NCBI GenBank assembly: GCA_963698255.1
Contig: CAVOQD010000037.1
Coordinates: 310,001 to 374,000, forward strand
Reading direction: 5' to 3'
From: JAWKOK01 sp963698255
GTDB taxonomy: Bacteria > Chloroflexota > Anaerolineae > Caldilineales > Caldilineaceae
Length of the DNA: 64,000 nt
In this document: positions 46,064-56,086 of the stretch, one piece after another
Position numbering within the stretch: the stretch's first letter is position 1
Layout: every line of letters begins with the position of its first letter
Translations under genes and position numbers: made by a program
Notes under the pieces: generated by a model
The model's database searches: none
What the model was told of the DNA's origin: nothing
Seen by the model: only the letters and a program-made list of their open reading frames with translations

Positions 46064-47757
46064 ATGTCCGACAAATTAACCGCTTATCAAAGCGCAAATG
46101 CGCCGCTGCCAGCCTCCTCCCGCCAGTGGCCGCTCTACGGCGAGGGCTTCGACAACCTGGGCGACGACGGCAAGATGATCGAGGTCGCTTTGCCGCAACC
46201 CGGTCCTGATGAACTGCTGGTACGTCATGACGCCGTGGGCATCTGCTTCTCCGACGTCAAGGTGATCAGCGCCGGCGAGAACCACCCGCGCATCTATCGC
46301 AAGATGGCCGAAGAGCCGGTCGTCCTCGGCCATGAGGTGGCCCTGACTGTGGTCAGCGTGGGCGAAAACTTGAAAGATCAGTACAAAGTCGGCGACCGCT
46401 TCATCATCCAGGCCGACATCTACATCGACGGCGTCTCCTACGCCTATGGCTACGAGATCCAGGGCGGCTACTCCGAGTACAACATCATCGACCAGCGCGT
46501 GCTCAACAGCGACGACGGCAACTACCTGATCCCGGTCAAGCCGGAGACGGGCTACGCCGAGTCCGCGCTCAACGAGCCGTGGGCCTGCGTCGAAGCGTCG
46601 TATACCATCGAATATCGCACGACCTGGCAGCCCGGCGGGACGTCTGGCTGACAGGCGACGGAGCCGGCGTCGAGATGGGTGCAGCGGCCGACTGGCGGCC
46701 CAAGGCCATCGTGCTTGATGTAAGCGACGAGACGTTTGCTGCGCAGATCCGTTCCTGGGCCGAGAGCAACGGCGTGAGATCATCGAGGATGACGGCGAAG
46801 CTGACCTTCGATGACATCGTGGTTCTGGGCAACGATCCGGATCGTCATCGAAAGCGCCTTCGCAGCGGCTGGCCAATGGCGGCATCTTCAACGTAGTGAG
46901 CGCGGAGCCGGTTGAACGTGCGGTCAGCCTGGATATCGGACGCATTCACTACGACCACCTGATGACGGTGGGCACAGATCAGTGCGGATTTGTCGGCTGC
47001 CTACAAGCCGGTGCGCACCCAGTTGAAACCGGGCGGCACTGCCTGGATGTTGGGCGCGGCCGGCCCCATGGGCCACATGCACGTGCAGCGCGCGCTGGAG
47101 ATGGCAGAGCAAGCCCACCAAGGTGGTGGCCAACGATCTGAACGATCAGCGCATGGAGATCACGGCCGATAAGTATGCGGGCATGGCTAAAGAGAATGAC
47201 GTGGCGCTTGTCTGCTTTTCCGGGAGCAGCTTTGACTCTCAGGAAGCCTTTGCCGAGCGCATGATGGAGGAGACGGGCGGCAAGGGGTTTGACGACATCG
47301 TGGTCAGCGCGCCCAGCCCCAGGGCCGTCGAATCCGCCATTCCCTTCCTGGCCGAGAACGCCGTCATGAACGTCTTCGCCGGCCTGCCGCGCGGCACCCA
47401 GGCCTTCATTCGACATCAACGTGGTCATCGCAAAAGGCGTGCGCTTCACCGGCACCAGCGGCTCGTCCATCGACGACCTGCGCCACATGCTCGAACTGAC
47501 CGAAAGCCATACCCTCTCGACCAACAGTGTGGTGGCCGCGGTGGCCGGGCTGGAGGGCGTGGCCGATGGCTCTACAAGCGGTGGCCAATGGCGACTTCGC
47601 CGGCAAGATCGTCATCTACCCGCAGATCAAGCCGCTGCCGGTGACGCCGCTTGCCGATCTCGCCGAAAAGCTGCCCACGGTCTATGCCAAGCTGGGCGAA
47701 GGCGAGATATGGACAAATGAGGCGGAGGAAGAACTGCTGAAACTGATGCTGCCTTGA
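46064..47757 (+). CDS. Zinc-dependent alcohol dehydrogenase, SorE (L-sorbose-1-phosphate reductase)-like, at least seven frameshifts
   Basis: About 565 residues across many frames. N-terminal GroES-like domain: LVRHDAVGICFSDVKVIS, VVLGHEVALTVVSVG, VGDRFIIQADIYIDG and EIQGGYSEYNIID. Rossmann part: MLGAAGPMGHMHVQRALE, VVANDLNDQRMEI, GFDDIVVSAPSPRAVES, NVFAGLPRGTQA, GVRFTGTSGSSIDDLRHM and KIVIYPQIKPLPVTPLADL. These blocks match SorE-type sorbose-1-phosphate reductases. A central insert (about 46660-46900) lengthens the protein. Shifts are seen near 46635 (-1), 46841, 46868, 46980, 47113, 47410 and 47570, with a further compensated pair near 46775-46800. The next gene is an SrlD-like SDR, which supports a polyol-phosphate pathway. 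This is the most damaged conserved gene in the window. Confidence 0.7.
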
Positions 47758-47985
47758 GGACAAGGACGAATCAATAATTAATTGTCAGTAGTTCACGATT
47801 TAGTGGAAAGCGAGATTCTTCGCTGGTCACTTGCCAGAGTGAAGTATTCGGAAACACCCGCTCAGAATGACAAATCGTGAAGTACTGATTGTGAATATTG
47901 AATTCCGAATTGTGAATCAATGCCGATACTACGACGACGTTTCCATACGCAGTACGAATTACGCATTACGGAGTACTTACCCTTT
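47758..47985. other. Intergenic stretch with no supported gene
   Basis: About 230 bases of AT-richer DNA with short mirrored pieces (AATTCCGAATTGTGAA and GTAGTTCACGATT / AATCGTGAAGTACTG). They form a weak inverted repeat of the intergenic kind. No promoter is certain. Confidence 0.4.
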
Positions 47986-48780
47986 ATGAACCCAAGACCA
48001 TTGCTCGATAAAATTGCGATTGTGACCGGTGGCGCGCAGGGGTTGGGCGAGGCTATCTGCCTGCGTCTGGCCGAGGAAGGCGCGCATGTGGTGGTGGCCG
48101 ACCTCAACTTCGAGAGCGCCGAGAAGGTGGCGCAGACCATCGCGTCTGAGACCGACCGCCAGGCGCTGGCTGTGCATGTCAACGTCACCGACGAAGAACA
48201 GGTAGCGGCTATGGTTGCCACCACGCTGGAACGCTTTGGCCGACTCGACATTCTGGTGGCCAACGCGGCCGTGCTCTTTGCCGGCGCGGTCGAGGAGTTT
48301 GACCGCAATCGCTGGCAGGCGGTCATCGACGTCAATCTGGTCGGCTACTTCCTCTGCGCCAAACACGCCGCAGCGGTGATGAAGGCGCAGGGCAGCGGGG
48401 CCATCGTTCAGATCAACTCCAAGTCGGGCAAGAAGGGCAGCTTCAAGAACTCGGCCTACGCGGCCAGCAAGTTCGGCGGCATCGGCTTCACCCAGAGCAT
48501 CGCCCTGGAACTGGCCGAGTTCGGCGTACGCGCCAACTCGATCTGCCCCGGCAACCTGCTCGACTCGCCGCTCTGGGTCAACTCGCTCTACAAACAGTAT
48601 GCGGCCAATCTGGGCATCACCGAGGCGGAAGTGCGCCAGCGCTACGTGGACCAGGTCCCCATGAAGCGGGGCTGCACCTACGAAGACGTGACCAACATGG
48701 TCGTCTTCCTCTCCTCGGACCAGTCGAGCTACATGACCGGCCAGGCCATCAACGTCACCGGCGGCCAGGAAATGCGCTGA
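47986..48780 (+). CDS. SDR oxidoreductase, sorbitol-6-phosphate 2-dehydrogenase (SrlD)-like
   Basis: 264 residues. Rossmann start IAIVTGGAQGLGEAI (TGGxxGxG), NAAV, catalytic Ser in INSKSG, YAASK (Tyr/Lys) and a C-terminal VDQVPMKRGCTYEDV / SYMTGQAINVTGGQEM that corresponds closely to the SrlD end. Reaction: D-sorbitol 6-phosphate + NAD to D-fructose 6-phosphate. It follows a SorE-like gene, so the two could convert sorbose 1-phosphate to fructose 6-phosphate. The ATG at 47986 starts MNPRPLLDKIAI. Confidence 0.85.
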   Translation: MNPRPLLDKIAIVTGGAQGLGEAICLRLAEEGAHVVVADLNFESAEKVAQTIASETDRQALAVHVNVTDEEQVAAMVATTLERFGRLDILVANAAVLFAGAVEEFDRNRWQAVIDVNLVGYFLCAKHAAAVMKAQGSGAIVQINSKSGKKGSFKNSAYAASKFGGIGFTQSIALELAEFGVRANSICPGNLLDSPLWVNSLYKQYAANLGITEAEVRQRYVDQVPMKRGCTYEDVTNMVVFLSSDQSSYMTGQAINVTGGQEMR

Positions 48781-48789
48781 CCGCTTACG

Positions 48790-48893
48790 ATCTCGTTCTC
48801 GTTCGTTCGTTCTCGTCCTCGTGCTTGTTCTCAAGCCAGAGCCTTGCTTGGCCAGGCACGAGCCAAGGACGAGGACGAGAATGAAGAACGAGA
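48790..48893. repeat. CTCGTTCTCGTT/GAGAACGAG-type palindromic repeat
   Basis: Pyrimidine-rich left arm (TCTCGTTCTCGTTCG...) and purine-rich right arm (GACGAGGACGAGAATGAAGAACGAGA in part) around an inner GCTTGGCCAGGC region. It lies just after the SDR gene and before the DeoR gene. It shares its unit with the tandem repeat at 35.1 kb. Confidence 0.75.
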
Positions 48894-48940
48894 TGGGGCC
48901 GGGGATAACAGAAGCAAACCGAGTATAAACGGGGGAACCG

Positions 48941-49765
48941 TTGGCCAATCCACAAAAACGCTCTGACGATGAGGGCACGGCGGATCAAGAGGAACAGCCC
49001 GTCGTCTCCAGCGAAAAACGACGTGATCTGATCATTGAGGTATTGCACGAGCAAGACTCGGTGACCGTGGCCGATCTCAGCAAACGGCTGGGGGTGACCG
49101 AGGTCACGACGCGCAAAGACCTGCAACTGCTGGAGGAGCAGGGCTATCTGACGCGTGTGCGTGGCGGCGCCGTCATGTCCGGGCGCGGGCAGTTGGAACT
49201 GCGCTTTGCGGCCCGCCAGCAGCTTCATCTGGACGCCAAGCGGCGCATCGCCGCGCGAGCCGTGCGCTACATCGAACCGGGAATGACCATCTTTCTGGAC
49301 GGCAGCAGCACCGTCTTTCAGATGACACGGCTGCTGCGCGATCAGCAAAACCTGACCGTCATGACCAATGGTCTCTACGCCGCGCTGGAGTTGAGCTTTG
49401 CCCCGGCCATCACCACCATCGTGGTGGGCGGCATCCTGCGCCGGCGCACCAGCAGCCTGGTCGACATGCTCAGCCCCAATTTGCTGCGTCGCCTGCATGT
49501 GGACATCGCCTTCCTGAGTTGCCGCGGCTTCACACTGACCAACGGCATGATGGAGTCCGACCTGCGCGAGGCGCAGCTCAAACGCTCCATGGCCATGGCC
49601 GCGCAACGCACCATCGCGCTGGTCGATGATTCCAAATTTGAGGAGCCGTTCACGGCCAGTTCACTCCTGCCGGAAGAGATCGGTTTGATCATCAGCAACA
49701 CGTCATTGGCCGATGAATATCGTGAGAGACTCGCCGCTGACGGCGTTGAACTTGAGCTGGTTTAG
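48941..49765 (+). CDS. DeoR/GlpR-family transcriptional regulator
   Basis: 274 residues. N-terminal helix-turn-helix VTVADLSKRLGVTEVTTRKDL followed by LLEEQGYLTRVRGGA, the DeoR signature; the C-terminal sugar-phosphate sensor domain begins at AARAVRYIEPGMTIFLDGSS and ends ...LPEEIGLIISNT (DeoRC). Start TTG at 48941 behind GGGGGAA. DeoR proteins repress sugar and polyol operons and are relieved by phosphorylated sugars, so it is the candidate regulator for the flanking dehydrogenase and rhamnulokinase genes. Confidence 0.9.
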   Translation: MANPQKRSDDEGTADQEEQPVVSSEKRRDLIIEVLHEQDSVTVADLSKRLGVTEVTTRKDLQLLEEQGYLTRVRGGAVMSGRGQLELRFAARQQLHLDAKRRIAARAVRYIEPGMTIFLDGSSTVFQMTRLLRDQQNLTVMTNGLYAALELSFAPAITTIVVGGILRRRTSSLVDMLSPNLLRRLHVDIAFLSCRGFTLTNGMMESDLREAQLKRSMAMAAQRTIALVDDSKFEEPFTASSLLPEEIGLIISNTSLADEYRERLAADGVELELV

Positions 49766-49808
49766 TATTGCAATTTATCCCTGCGTAACTGATACTGACA
49801 GCGGTACA

Positions 49809-49897
49809 AATAGACCGCGGATTTGGCGGATGAGGCTGATTTTCCCGGATAAAATCCGAATCAATCCTGTTTTGTCCGCCAAATCCGCGGTCTATCA
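49809..49897. repeat. Family B palindromic repeat, copy 5
   Basis: ATAGACCGCGGATTTGGCGG and CCGCCAAATCCGCGGTCTAT arms (20 bases each, exact complements), centre with ATTTTCCCGGATAAAATCC. Between the DeoR and rhamnulokinase genes. Confidence 0.9.
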
Positions 49898-49915
49898 ATT
49901 TGAGGTGTAGAAATC

Positions 49916-51406
49916 ATGCAGAATACCACGAACTTTCTTGCTGCCGATCTGGGTGCATCCAACGGGCGCGTGCTGCTGGCGCGCTGGGACGGCGCCCGGT
50001 TTGACCTCGATGTCGTCCACCGCTTCCCCAATGGCCCGGTCAATGTGCCGGGACGCCAATACTGGGATGTGCTTCGTCTCTGGGCGTCGATCAAGGAGGG
50101 CATGGCGCGCTATGTGAGCCAATACGGCGGCGATGGCGGCCAGCGTCGGTGTGGATACCTGGGGCGTCGATTACGGCCTGCTCGACGCAAGCGGCCAATT
50201 GCTGGGCAACCCGGTCCACTACCGCGATGTGCGCACGGTCGGCGTGCCGGAGATCGCCTTCAACCGGGTCTCGCGGGCAGATATCTTTGCCGAGACCGGC
50301 CTCCAGTTCATGGAGCTGAACACGCTCTTCCAACTCTATGCCATGCGCATCCAGGGCGATCCGCAGTTGGACATGGCCTCTCGCCTGCTGCTCATGCCGG
50401 ATCTGCTGCACTACTGGATGACCGGCGAGCAGGTGGCCGAATACACCATCGCCTCAACCACCCAGATGTTGCATGCCGCAAGAGCGACGCTGGGCGACCG
50501 GCATGCTGGCCAAGCTCGATCTGCCCACCGAGCTGCTGCCGCCGATTGTCGAGCCGGGCACGGTGCTCGGCCCGCTGCTGCCCTATGTGATCGACGAGGT
50601 CGGCTTTTCGGGCGACTGTGCCGGTCATCGCCGCGGGCAGCCACGACACGGCCAGCGCCGTGGCCGCCGTGCCCGATCTGGACGAGGACAGCATCTATCT
50701 GAGCAGCGGCACCTGGAGCCTGATGGGCGTCGAGATTTCCGAGCCGATCCTGACCGATGCCGTGCTGGCCCACAACTTCACCAACGAAGGCGGCGTGGGC
50801 AACACCATCCGCATGCTCAAGAACGTCACCGGCCTCTTCCTGGTGCAGGAATGTCGCGGCCAATGGCAGCGCGCCGGCGACGACTACAGTTGGGCCGACC
50901 TGATGGCCCAGGCCGAGCAGGCCGAGCCGTTCCGCAGCCTGCTCAACCCCGATGCGCCCGACTTCCTCAACCCGTCCGACATGATCGGCGCCATCCAGGA
51001 CTTCTGCCGGCGCAGCAACCAGCCCGTGCCGGAGAGCGTGGGGCAGATCATCCGCTGCTGTCTGGAAAGCCTGGCCCTGCGCTACCGTTCCGTGGCCGAG
51101 TCACTGGACGAGTTGACCGGGCGTCGCCTGGGCACGATCCGTGTCGTCGGCGGCGGCAGCCAGAACACGCTGCTCAACCGCTTCACGGCCGACGCCTGCC
51201 AGCGCGTCGTCGTCACCGGCCCCAGCGAGGCCACGGCACTGGGCAACGTCATGGTCCAGGCCATCGCCACCGGACACCTGGCCAACATCGCCGAAGGCCG
51301 CGCCGCCATCGCCGCGTCGATCGACCAGACGGTCCTCGAGCCGGACGAGGCCGGCGGCTGGGACGAGGCGTATGGTCGGTTTGGGGCTTTGGTCGGCGGT
51401 TTATAG
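49916..51406 (+). CDS. rhaB: Rhamnulokinase (FGGY kinase), three frameshifts
   Basis: About 496 residues. The N-terminal FLAADLGASNGRVLLARWD is the RhaB phosphate-loop block, followed by SVGVDTWGVDYGLLD, YRDVRT and GLQFMELNTLFQLYA, all typical of rhamnulokinases; the second half has AGSHDTASAVAAVP, SSGTWSLMGVE, VVGGGSQNTLLNRFTAD and ATALGNVMVQAIA. Frame moves of +1 occur near 50140, 50480 and 50630. The enzyme makes L-rhamnulose 1-phosphate, a substrate for a class II aldolase like the one at 42 kb. It is the last gene of the plus-strand set before a terminator. Confidence 0.88.
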
Positions 51407-51487
51407 ACAGGGATAGCTCATTTATTCTCTGGATTAGACGTACATAGAAAGAGAATCACGGCGTCAGTGCTTGCCCCAATACATAAC

Positions 51488-51522
51488 ACCCGATCCTGCC
51501 ATGCGTACAGGATCGGGTGTCT
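51488..51522. terminator. Bidirectional terminator between rhamnulokinase and DUF234 ATPase
   Basis: ACACCCGATCCTG and CAGGATCGGGTGT form a perfect 13-base stem around a 9-base loop between convergent genes; no T-tract on either side is strong. Confidence 0.7.
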
Positions 51523-51561
51523 TGCGAGTCAATGTAGCATCCCTTATGCTGACTTTCACCC

Positions 51562-52941
51562 TCAAACCCGGCTCAGTTCCTCCAGGTCGACCAGCAGCAC
51601 GCCCTCCTCAGCGGCGCGTGCCTGCAGGGCCGGCGTGAATCCGGAGCGGGCGAAGAGCGCGTAGCGCACGGGCAGCGTTCGGTCCAGCGCCTGAGCCTTG
51701 CGCTTCAGATCGTCGAGGATGTTCACGCCCACCGGCCGTGACGTCCACTTGCACTCGCCGAGGAGCACCTCATCCTCGCCCATGGCCGCCACGTCGATCT
51801 CCTCTTGCCGATTCCACCAGTAGCCGACTGCAGCGGGCGTGAAGTCCAGCTTGCCCGCCCGGTGACGGCGCCAGAGCGCTTCTTGGCAGATGCGTTCGAA
51901 GGCGGGGCCGACGAACTGGTCCAACTGCTCGGCGATGCGCCGGCGCACCTGGTCGGTCTCGCCGCGCTCGAGGAGCGAGTGGTTGGGGTAGACAAAACGA
52001 AACCAGAAGCGGAAGTAGTGATCGGTAATCTGGTAGATGCCCCAACGACTCTTGCGCGGATTCTTCTCGGTGACCGGCACCACGCGATCGATGAGGCCCA
52101 TCTCCTGGAGCGTTTTCAAATAGAAGGAGATGGAGGTCGTCCCAATGTGGGCGGCCTGAGCGATCTCGTTCATACGCGTGCGTCCGCCGGCGATGGCCTC
52201 CAGGACAGCGAAGTAGCGGCTGGGCTCGCGCAGTTCTTGCAGAAGCAGAAAGCGGGGTTCATCGTAGAGGAACTCGCCCATGGCCAGCACCTTCTGTTCC
52301 ACGTTGTCGAGCAGGGAGAGGCGATCATCGAACTGGCGCAGGTAGGCAGGCACGCCGCCCAGAATGGCGTAGGCGCGCACCAAATCGACGGGGCTGAAGC
52401 GGGGCAGCAGTTGCTGAATGTCCCAGAAGGTCAGCGGCTGCAGACGCCATTGGCCCGTGCGCCGACCGTAGAGGGGCGAGCGGTAGGCCAGCACCTCTTG
52501 CTCCATGATGCCGACGTAGGAACCGCAGAGCACCAGCATGATATCGCTGTTGCGCAACTGAGTGTCCCAGAGTTTCTGCAGGGTCGAGGGCAGGGCGGCG
52601 TTGCTGTCAATGAGATAGGTAAACTCGTCCAGCACAACGACAAGACGCTCTGACGTCTGCGTGGCCAGGTAGTTGAAAGCGGCCTCCCAGGTAGCGAATG
52701 GGGCCAACAGGTCCGGATCGCCGGCCACGAACTCGCCAATTTGGTGGGTGAATTCGGCCAGTTGCCCCTCTTCGGTGCCCAGGTCGGCGACGAAGAAAAT
52801 ATGGGGCTTGTCAGCACAAAAGGTGCGCAGGAGTTCAGTCTTGCCCACGCGGCGGCGCCCATAGAGCACGATCAACTCGGCCTGGTCGGTGGCGTGGTGG
52901 GTTTCGAGGAAGGCACGTTCGCGGTCACGGTTGACGAACAT
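51562..52941 (-). CDS. AAA-type ATPase with DUF234 (archaeal-ATPase family)
   Basis: Intact, 459 residues. Walker A LYGRRRVGKTELL (G28-T35), Walker B LVVVLDEFTYL, sensor region ILVLCGSYVGIME-like (VLCGSYVGIMEQE), winged-helix region (MNEIAQAAHIGTTSISFYL) and a C-terminal DUF234 nuclease-like end: EEIDVAAMGEDEVLLGECKW with a D...ExK arrangement. Proteins of this kind are widespread in archaea and Chloroflexota; a DNA-linked or defence role has been suggested but not proved. It is between two intergenic gaps with no operon partner. Confidence 0.85.
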   Translation of the reverse strand: MFVNRDRERAFLETHHATDQAELIVLYGRRRVGKTELLRTFCADKPHIFFVADLGTEEGQLAEFTHQIGEFVAGDPDLLAPFATWEAAFNYLATQTSERLVVVLDEFTYLIDSNAALPSTLQKLWDTQLRNSDIMLVLCGSYVGIMEQEVLAYRSPLYGRRTGQWRLQPLTFWDIQQLLPRFSPVDLVRAYAILGGVPAYLRQFDDRLSLLDNVEQKVLAMGEFLYDEPRFLLLQELREPSRYFAVLEAIAGGRTRMNEIAQAAHIGTTSISFYLKTLQEMGLIDRVVPVTEKNPRKSRWGIYQITDHYFRFWFRFVYPNHSLLERGETDQVRRRIAEQLDQFVGPAFERICQEALWRRHRAGKLDFTPAAVGYWWNRQEEIDVAAMGEDEVLLGECKWTSRPVGVNILDDLKRKAQALDRTLPVRYALFARSGFTPALQARAAEEGVLLVDLEELSRV

Positions 52942-53076
52942 AATGGCGTTGCTCCAATCAAAAAACAGGAGTTTAGACTATTATAGTCCCGACTCTTGTT
53001 TCTCTGCAACCTTATCCGAACAAAAATGGCCTATGTTTAACAAACAGGGTCGCTCATTGCTTGTCCGCTTGACACG

Positions 53077-53922
53077 TTACCCCACAAGGGCCAGAATCTT
53101 CGGCAACATCGTCTCAGTCGCCTCTTCACCGATACGGATCAGTTCGGTCATGCGGCCCATGCTGAAGGTGGTGACGTCGGGCGGCACGGCTGGTTTGATC
53201 AGCAGATCCGGCGGGTTTGCCGCTAACCGAAGGCGCACAATCTCCTGCATCATCACGGCCTGGGCGCGCCACATGTCCAGCGCAAAGCTGGGCAGCAGCG
53301 CCGAACGAATCACGTCCTCCGCATCGAAGCCGCTGTCCGGATCAGTGATCAGGCGGGCAGCCGCCACGTCGACGGCGATGACCACATCGGCGCCCATAGA
53401 CCGGGCTACATCGGCAGGCACATTATTGAGAATGCCGCCGTCGACCAATTTGACGCCATCCTTCTTCATCGGGGAAATGACGCCGGGAATGGCCATGGTG
53501 GCGCGCAACGCTTCGCTGACCAGGCCGCTTGTCAACACAACTTGGCTGCCGCTGTTCAGGTCGACGGTCACAATGGCCAGCGACCGGGTCAGGTCGTCGA
53601 AGCGGAGATCCTCGCCGAGGATTTCCGCCAGATAGCGGTAGACGGCGTGGCCCTGCAGCACCCCTTTGCGCGTCGGCAACCAATCGACCAGTTTGACCAG
53701 ATTGTTGATCGAGCCGAGTCGAAGCGCCTCCTCTTCAATCCTGCGAACAGTGAGGCCGGCGGCGTAGGGCGCGGCGACGATGCCGCCGATGCTCGTGCCG
53801 GCCAGGCAATCGACGGATACCCCCTCTCGTTCCAGAACCTTCAGAACACCGATATGTGCGATGCCGCGTGCGCCGCCGCCGCCCAGCGCCAGCCCCACAC
53901 GCGGCCGTGATGATTGGGTCAC
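53077..53922 (-). CDS. Patatin-like phospholipase (RssA type)
   Basis: 281 residues. LALGGGGARGIAHIGV is the oxyanion-hole block, GTSIGG contains the nucleophile (S44) and LVDGGILNNVPA the catalytic Asp (DGG). Single-domain bacterial patatins hydrolyse acyl chains from lipids, and the RssA group is cytosolic. The GTG start at 53922 is chosen because the conserved part begins there; an ATG 141 bases upstream would overlap the GH127 gene by 104 bases. Confidence 0.88.
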   Translation of the reverse strand: MTQSSRPRVGLALGGGGARGIAHIGVLKVLEREGVSVDCLAGTSIGGIVAAPYAAGLTVRRIEEEALRLGSINNLVKLVDWLPTRKGVLQGHAVYRYLAEILGEDLRFDDLTRSLAIVTVDLNSGSQVVLTSGLVSEALRATMAIPGVISPMKKDGVKLVDGGILNNVPADVARSMGADVVIAVDVAAARLITDPDSGFDAEDVIRSALLPSFALDMWRAQAVMMQEIVRLRLAANPPDLLIKPAVPPDVTTFSMGRMTELIRIGEEATETMLPKILALVG

Positions 53923-53959
53923 TTCGATCTTTGTCCTTCTGCGTAATCGAACAGATGGC

Positions 53960-55854
53960 CTAGTCTCTCGAAATCCAGACGGCCATTGGGCTTTCGCCAC
54001 GATGGGCCCAGGCATAGTAAGGGATGGCCGTGATCGTCCTGTCTTCTTGCTGCCAGTGAACAACGTTGACGCCCTGGATCAGATCCGTCTGCCAGTCGAC
54101 GGTCAGCGCTGCATCGTCCGACAACGAGATATTTGCCACTGTGCCGCCGTTGTCAACGCCTTCGACGCAATAGACGATCGGCCCGCGCTCCAATGCGACG
54201 CGCCCAATGTTTTCATCAACCGCCGGGTGACAAAGCACGCGACGCACGGGCATATCGAGCAGCAGCTCAACCGTGTCACCGGCCTGCCAAGTGCGACGAA
54301 TCACGGCAAAGCCCTTGACCATCTCGATGGAGACCGGCTCGTCGTTGACGGTCAATTGCGGCGGCGCTGCGCTGTCGTCGACATAGCTGTAGAGATCGCC
54401 GGGCACGGGGCGACCCTGACTCCAGCCGGGGATGCGCAGATGCAGGGCGAAATCGACCGGTTGGTCCGGCGTCACCTGAAGCCGGATTGTTCCGCTCCAT
54501 GGATAGCCGCCGCTCTGGGTCACGTTGACGGCACGGCCGGAGACGGTCAGCGCGGCTTGGCCGGCAATGTAGAGATTGGCGTAGAGGTTGTCTTCGTCGA
54601 CGGCATAGACGTAGCCGGGCAGTTGGGGGAAAAAGCGCGCCACATTGGTGGGGCAGCAGGATGTCGTGAACCAGGGCTGGCGTTGCGATGAACTGCGTTG
54701 GTCAAAGATCCCGCCGCCGCTGGACGCCAGCGGATTGGGATAGAAAAAGACGTCGCCGCTGAAACCGACGCCCGAGAGATAGCCGTTGTAGAGCGTGCGC
54801 TCCAACACATCCAGATATTTGGCGTCGCCGTGTAGCAGGAAAAGACGATGGTTCCAGAAGATGTTGGCGATGGCTGCGCAGGTCTCGTTGTAGGCGCTCT
54901 CGTTGGGCAGTTCATAGTCGTCGCCAAAGGCCTCGCCGGTGTGGCGGGAGCCGATGCCGCCGGTCAGGTAGAGCTTGCGGGTGACCACATTCTCCCACAA
55001 ATTTTCCAGGGCCTGAACATAGGCTGCGTCATCCGTGAGCGCGGCCACATCGGCCATGCCTGCATACATGTAGGCGGCGCGCACGGCATGGCCCACGGCC
55101 TCGCGTTGCTCGGTCACAGGCTCATGGTCCTGCATATAGGCCGGATGCGGGAAGCGGCTCTCATCGCTGCGCACCTCTAGATGGCCGCGCTCGTCCAGGA
55201 AGAAGCGCGCCGTCTGCAGGTACTTCTCGTCGCCGGTGACACGATAGAGCTTGGCCAGGCCGATCTCGATCTCTTGATGGCCGGGCACATCGTGGATGCC
55301 GTTCGGGCCGAAGGTCTCGCAGATGAGGTCCGCGTTGCGTTGGGCCACATCCAGCAGCGTGCGTTTGCCGGTCGCCTGATAGTGGGCGACCGCAGCTTCG
55401 TAGAGATGGCCGACGTTGTACAGTTCGTGGTTGACGCAGAGGTAGGACCACCGCGTGAGACCTTCTTGCTTTGCATCGAGCAGACGCAGTCGTGCCGTTG
55501 CGCTCACGGATTGTGCGCGGTGTAGAGGTAGCCGTCCGGCTCCTGCGCGCCGGCGATCTTGGCGATCAGATCGTCGAGGTAGGCGTCCAACGCCGGGTCG
55601 GGGTGGTCGATCAACGAGTAGGCGGCCCCTTCGATGACTTTGAAGACGTCCGAGTCGTTGAAGAAGCGGCCTTCGTGGTCGCCTTCCATGGAGCCGGACG
55701 CCTTGGAAAAGTTGTCGATGCGTCCCGTCTCCTCACACTTCTGGAAATCGGTGGGGATGGTGACGGTTCGATTGGTGTCCAGGCGACGGCGCCAGAAGCC
55801 ATCGTCGATCGAAACGCGATTGAATGGGATCGGTTGAATTGGGTAGTCTTTCAT
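53960..55854 (-). CDS. GH127 glycosidase (beta-L-arabinofuranosidase type, DUF1680), one frameshift
   Basis: About 631 residues. N-terminal FNRVSIDDGFWRRRLDTNR, DSDVFKVIEGAAYSL and AGAQEPDGYLYT are the front of the (alpha/alpha)6 barrel; after a -1 shift near 55507, RWSYLCVNHELYNVGHLYEAA, DVPGHQEIEIGLAKLYRVTG, NETCAAIANIFWNHRLFLL and TTSCCPTNVARFF follow. The last two hold the Glu/Cys ligand set (ETC and SCC) of the zinc-thiolate catalytic site described for HypBA1-type enzymes. They release beta-L-arabinofuranose from arabinosides. No signal peptide is visible, so it probably acts on imported oligosaccharides. Confidence 0.88.
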
Positions 55855-55966
55855 CGCTCGGCTCTCGTTGAATTGGATGGTTCCACAAGGAGAAATGCTC
55901 ATCATTCAATCCATTGTCGTCGTTTGTAGGCAATTTGTCCACCCGCTAGGATCCCATAGATGTTTG

Positions 55967-56009
55967 ATGCCGGAAGCCCGACATCTCGGAGATGTCGGGC
56001 TTCCGGCAT
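55967..56009. terminator. Hairpin between GH127 and GH26 genes
   Basis: ATGCCGGAAGCCCGACATCT and AGATGTCGGGCTTCCGGCAT form a perfect 20-base stem around CGG. It lies upstream of GH127 and downstream of GH26, both on the minus strand, so it probably terminates the GH26 transcript. The T-tract is short. Confidence 0.7.
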
Positions 56010-56086
56010 AGAAGATCTACTGGCTCTGTTCAGATCATATCGAGCTACACTGCGCCCGAAATCAGGAGATAAAGGTGGGCGCTCAC

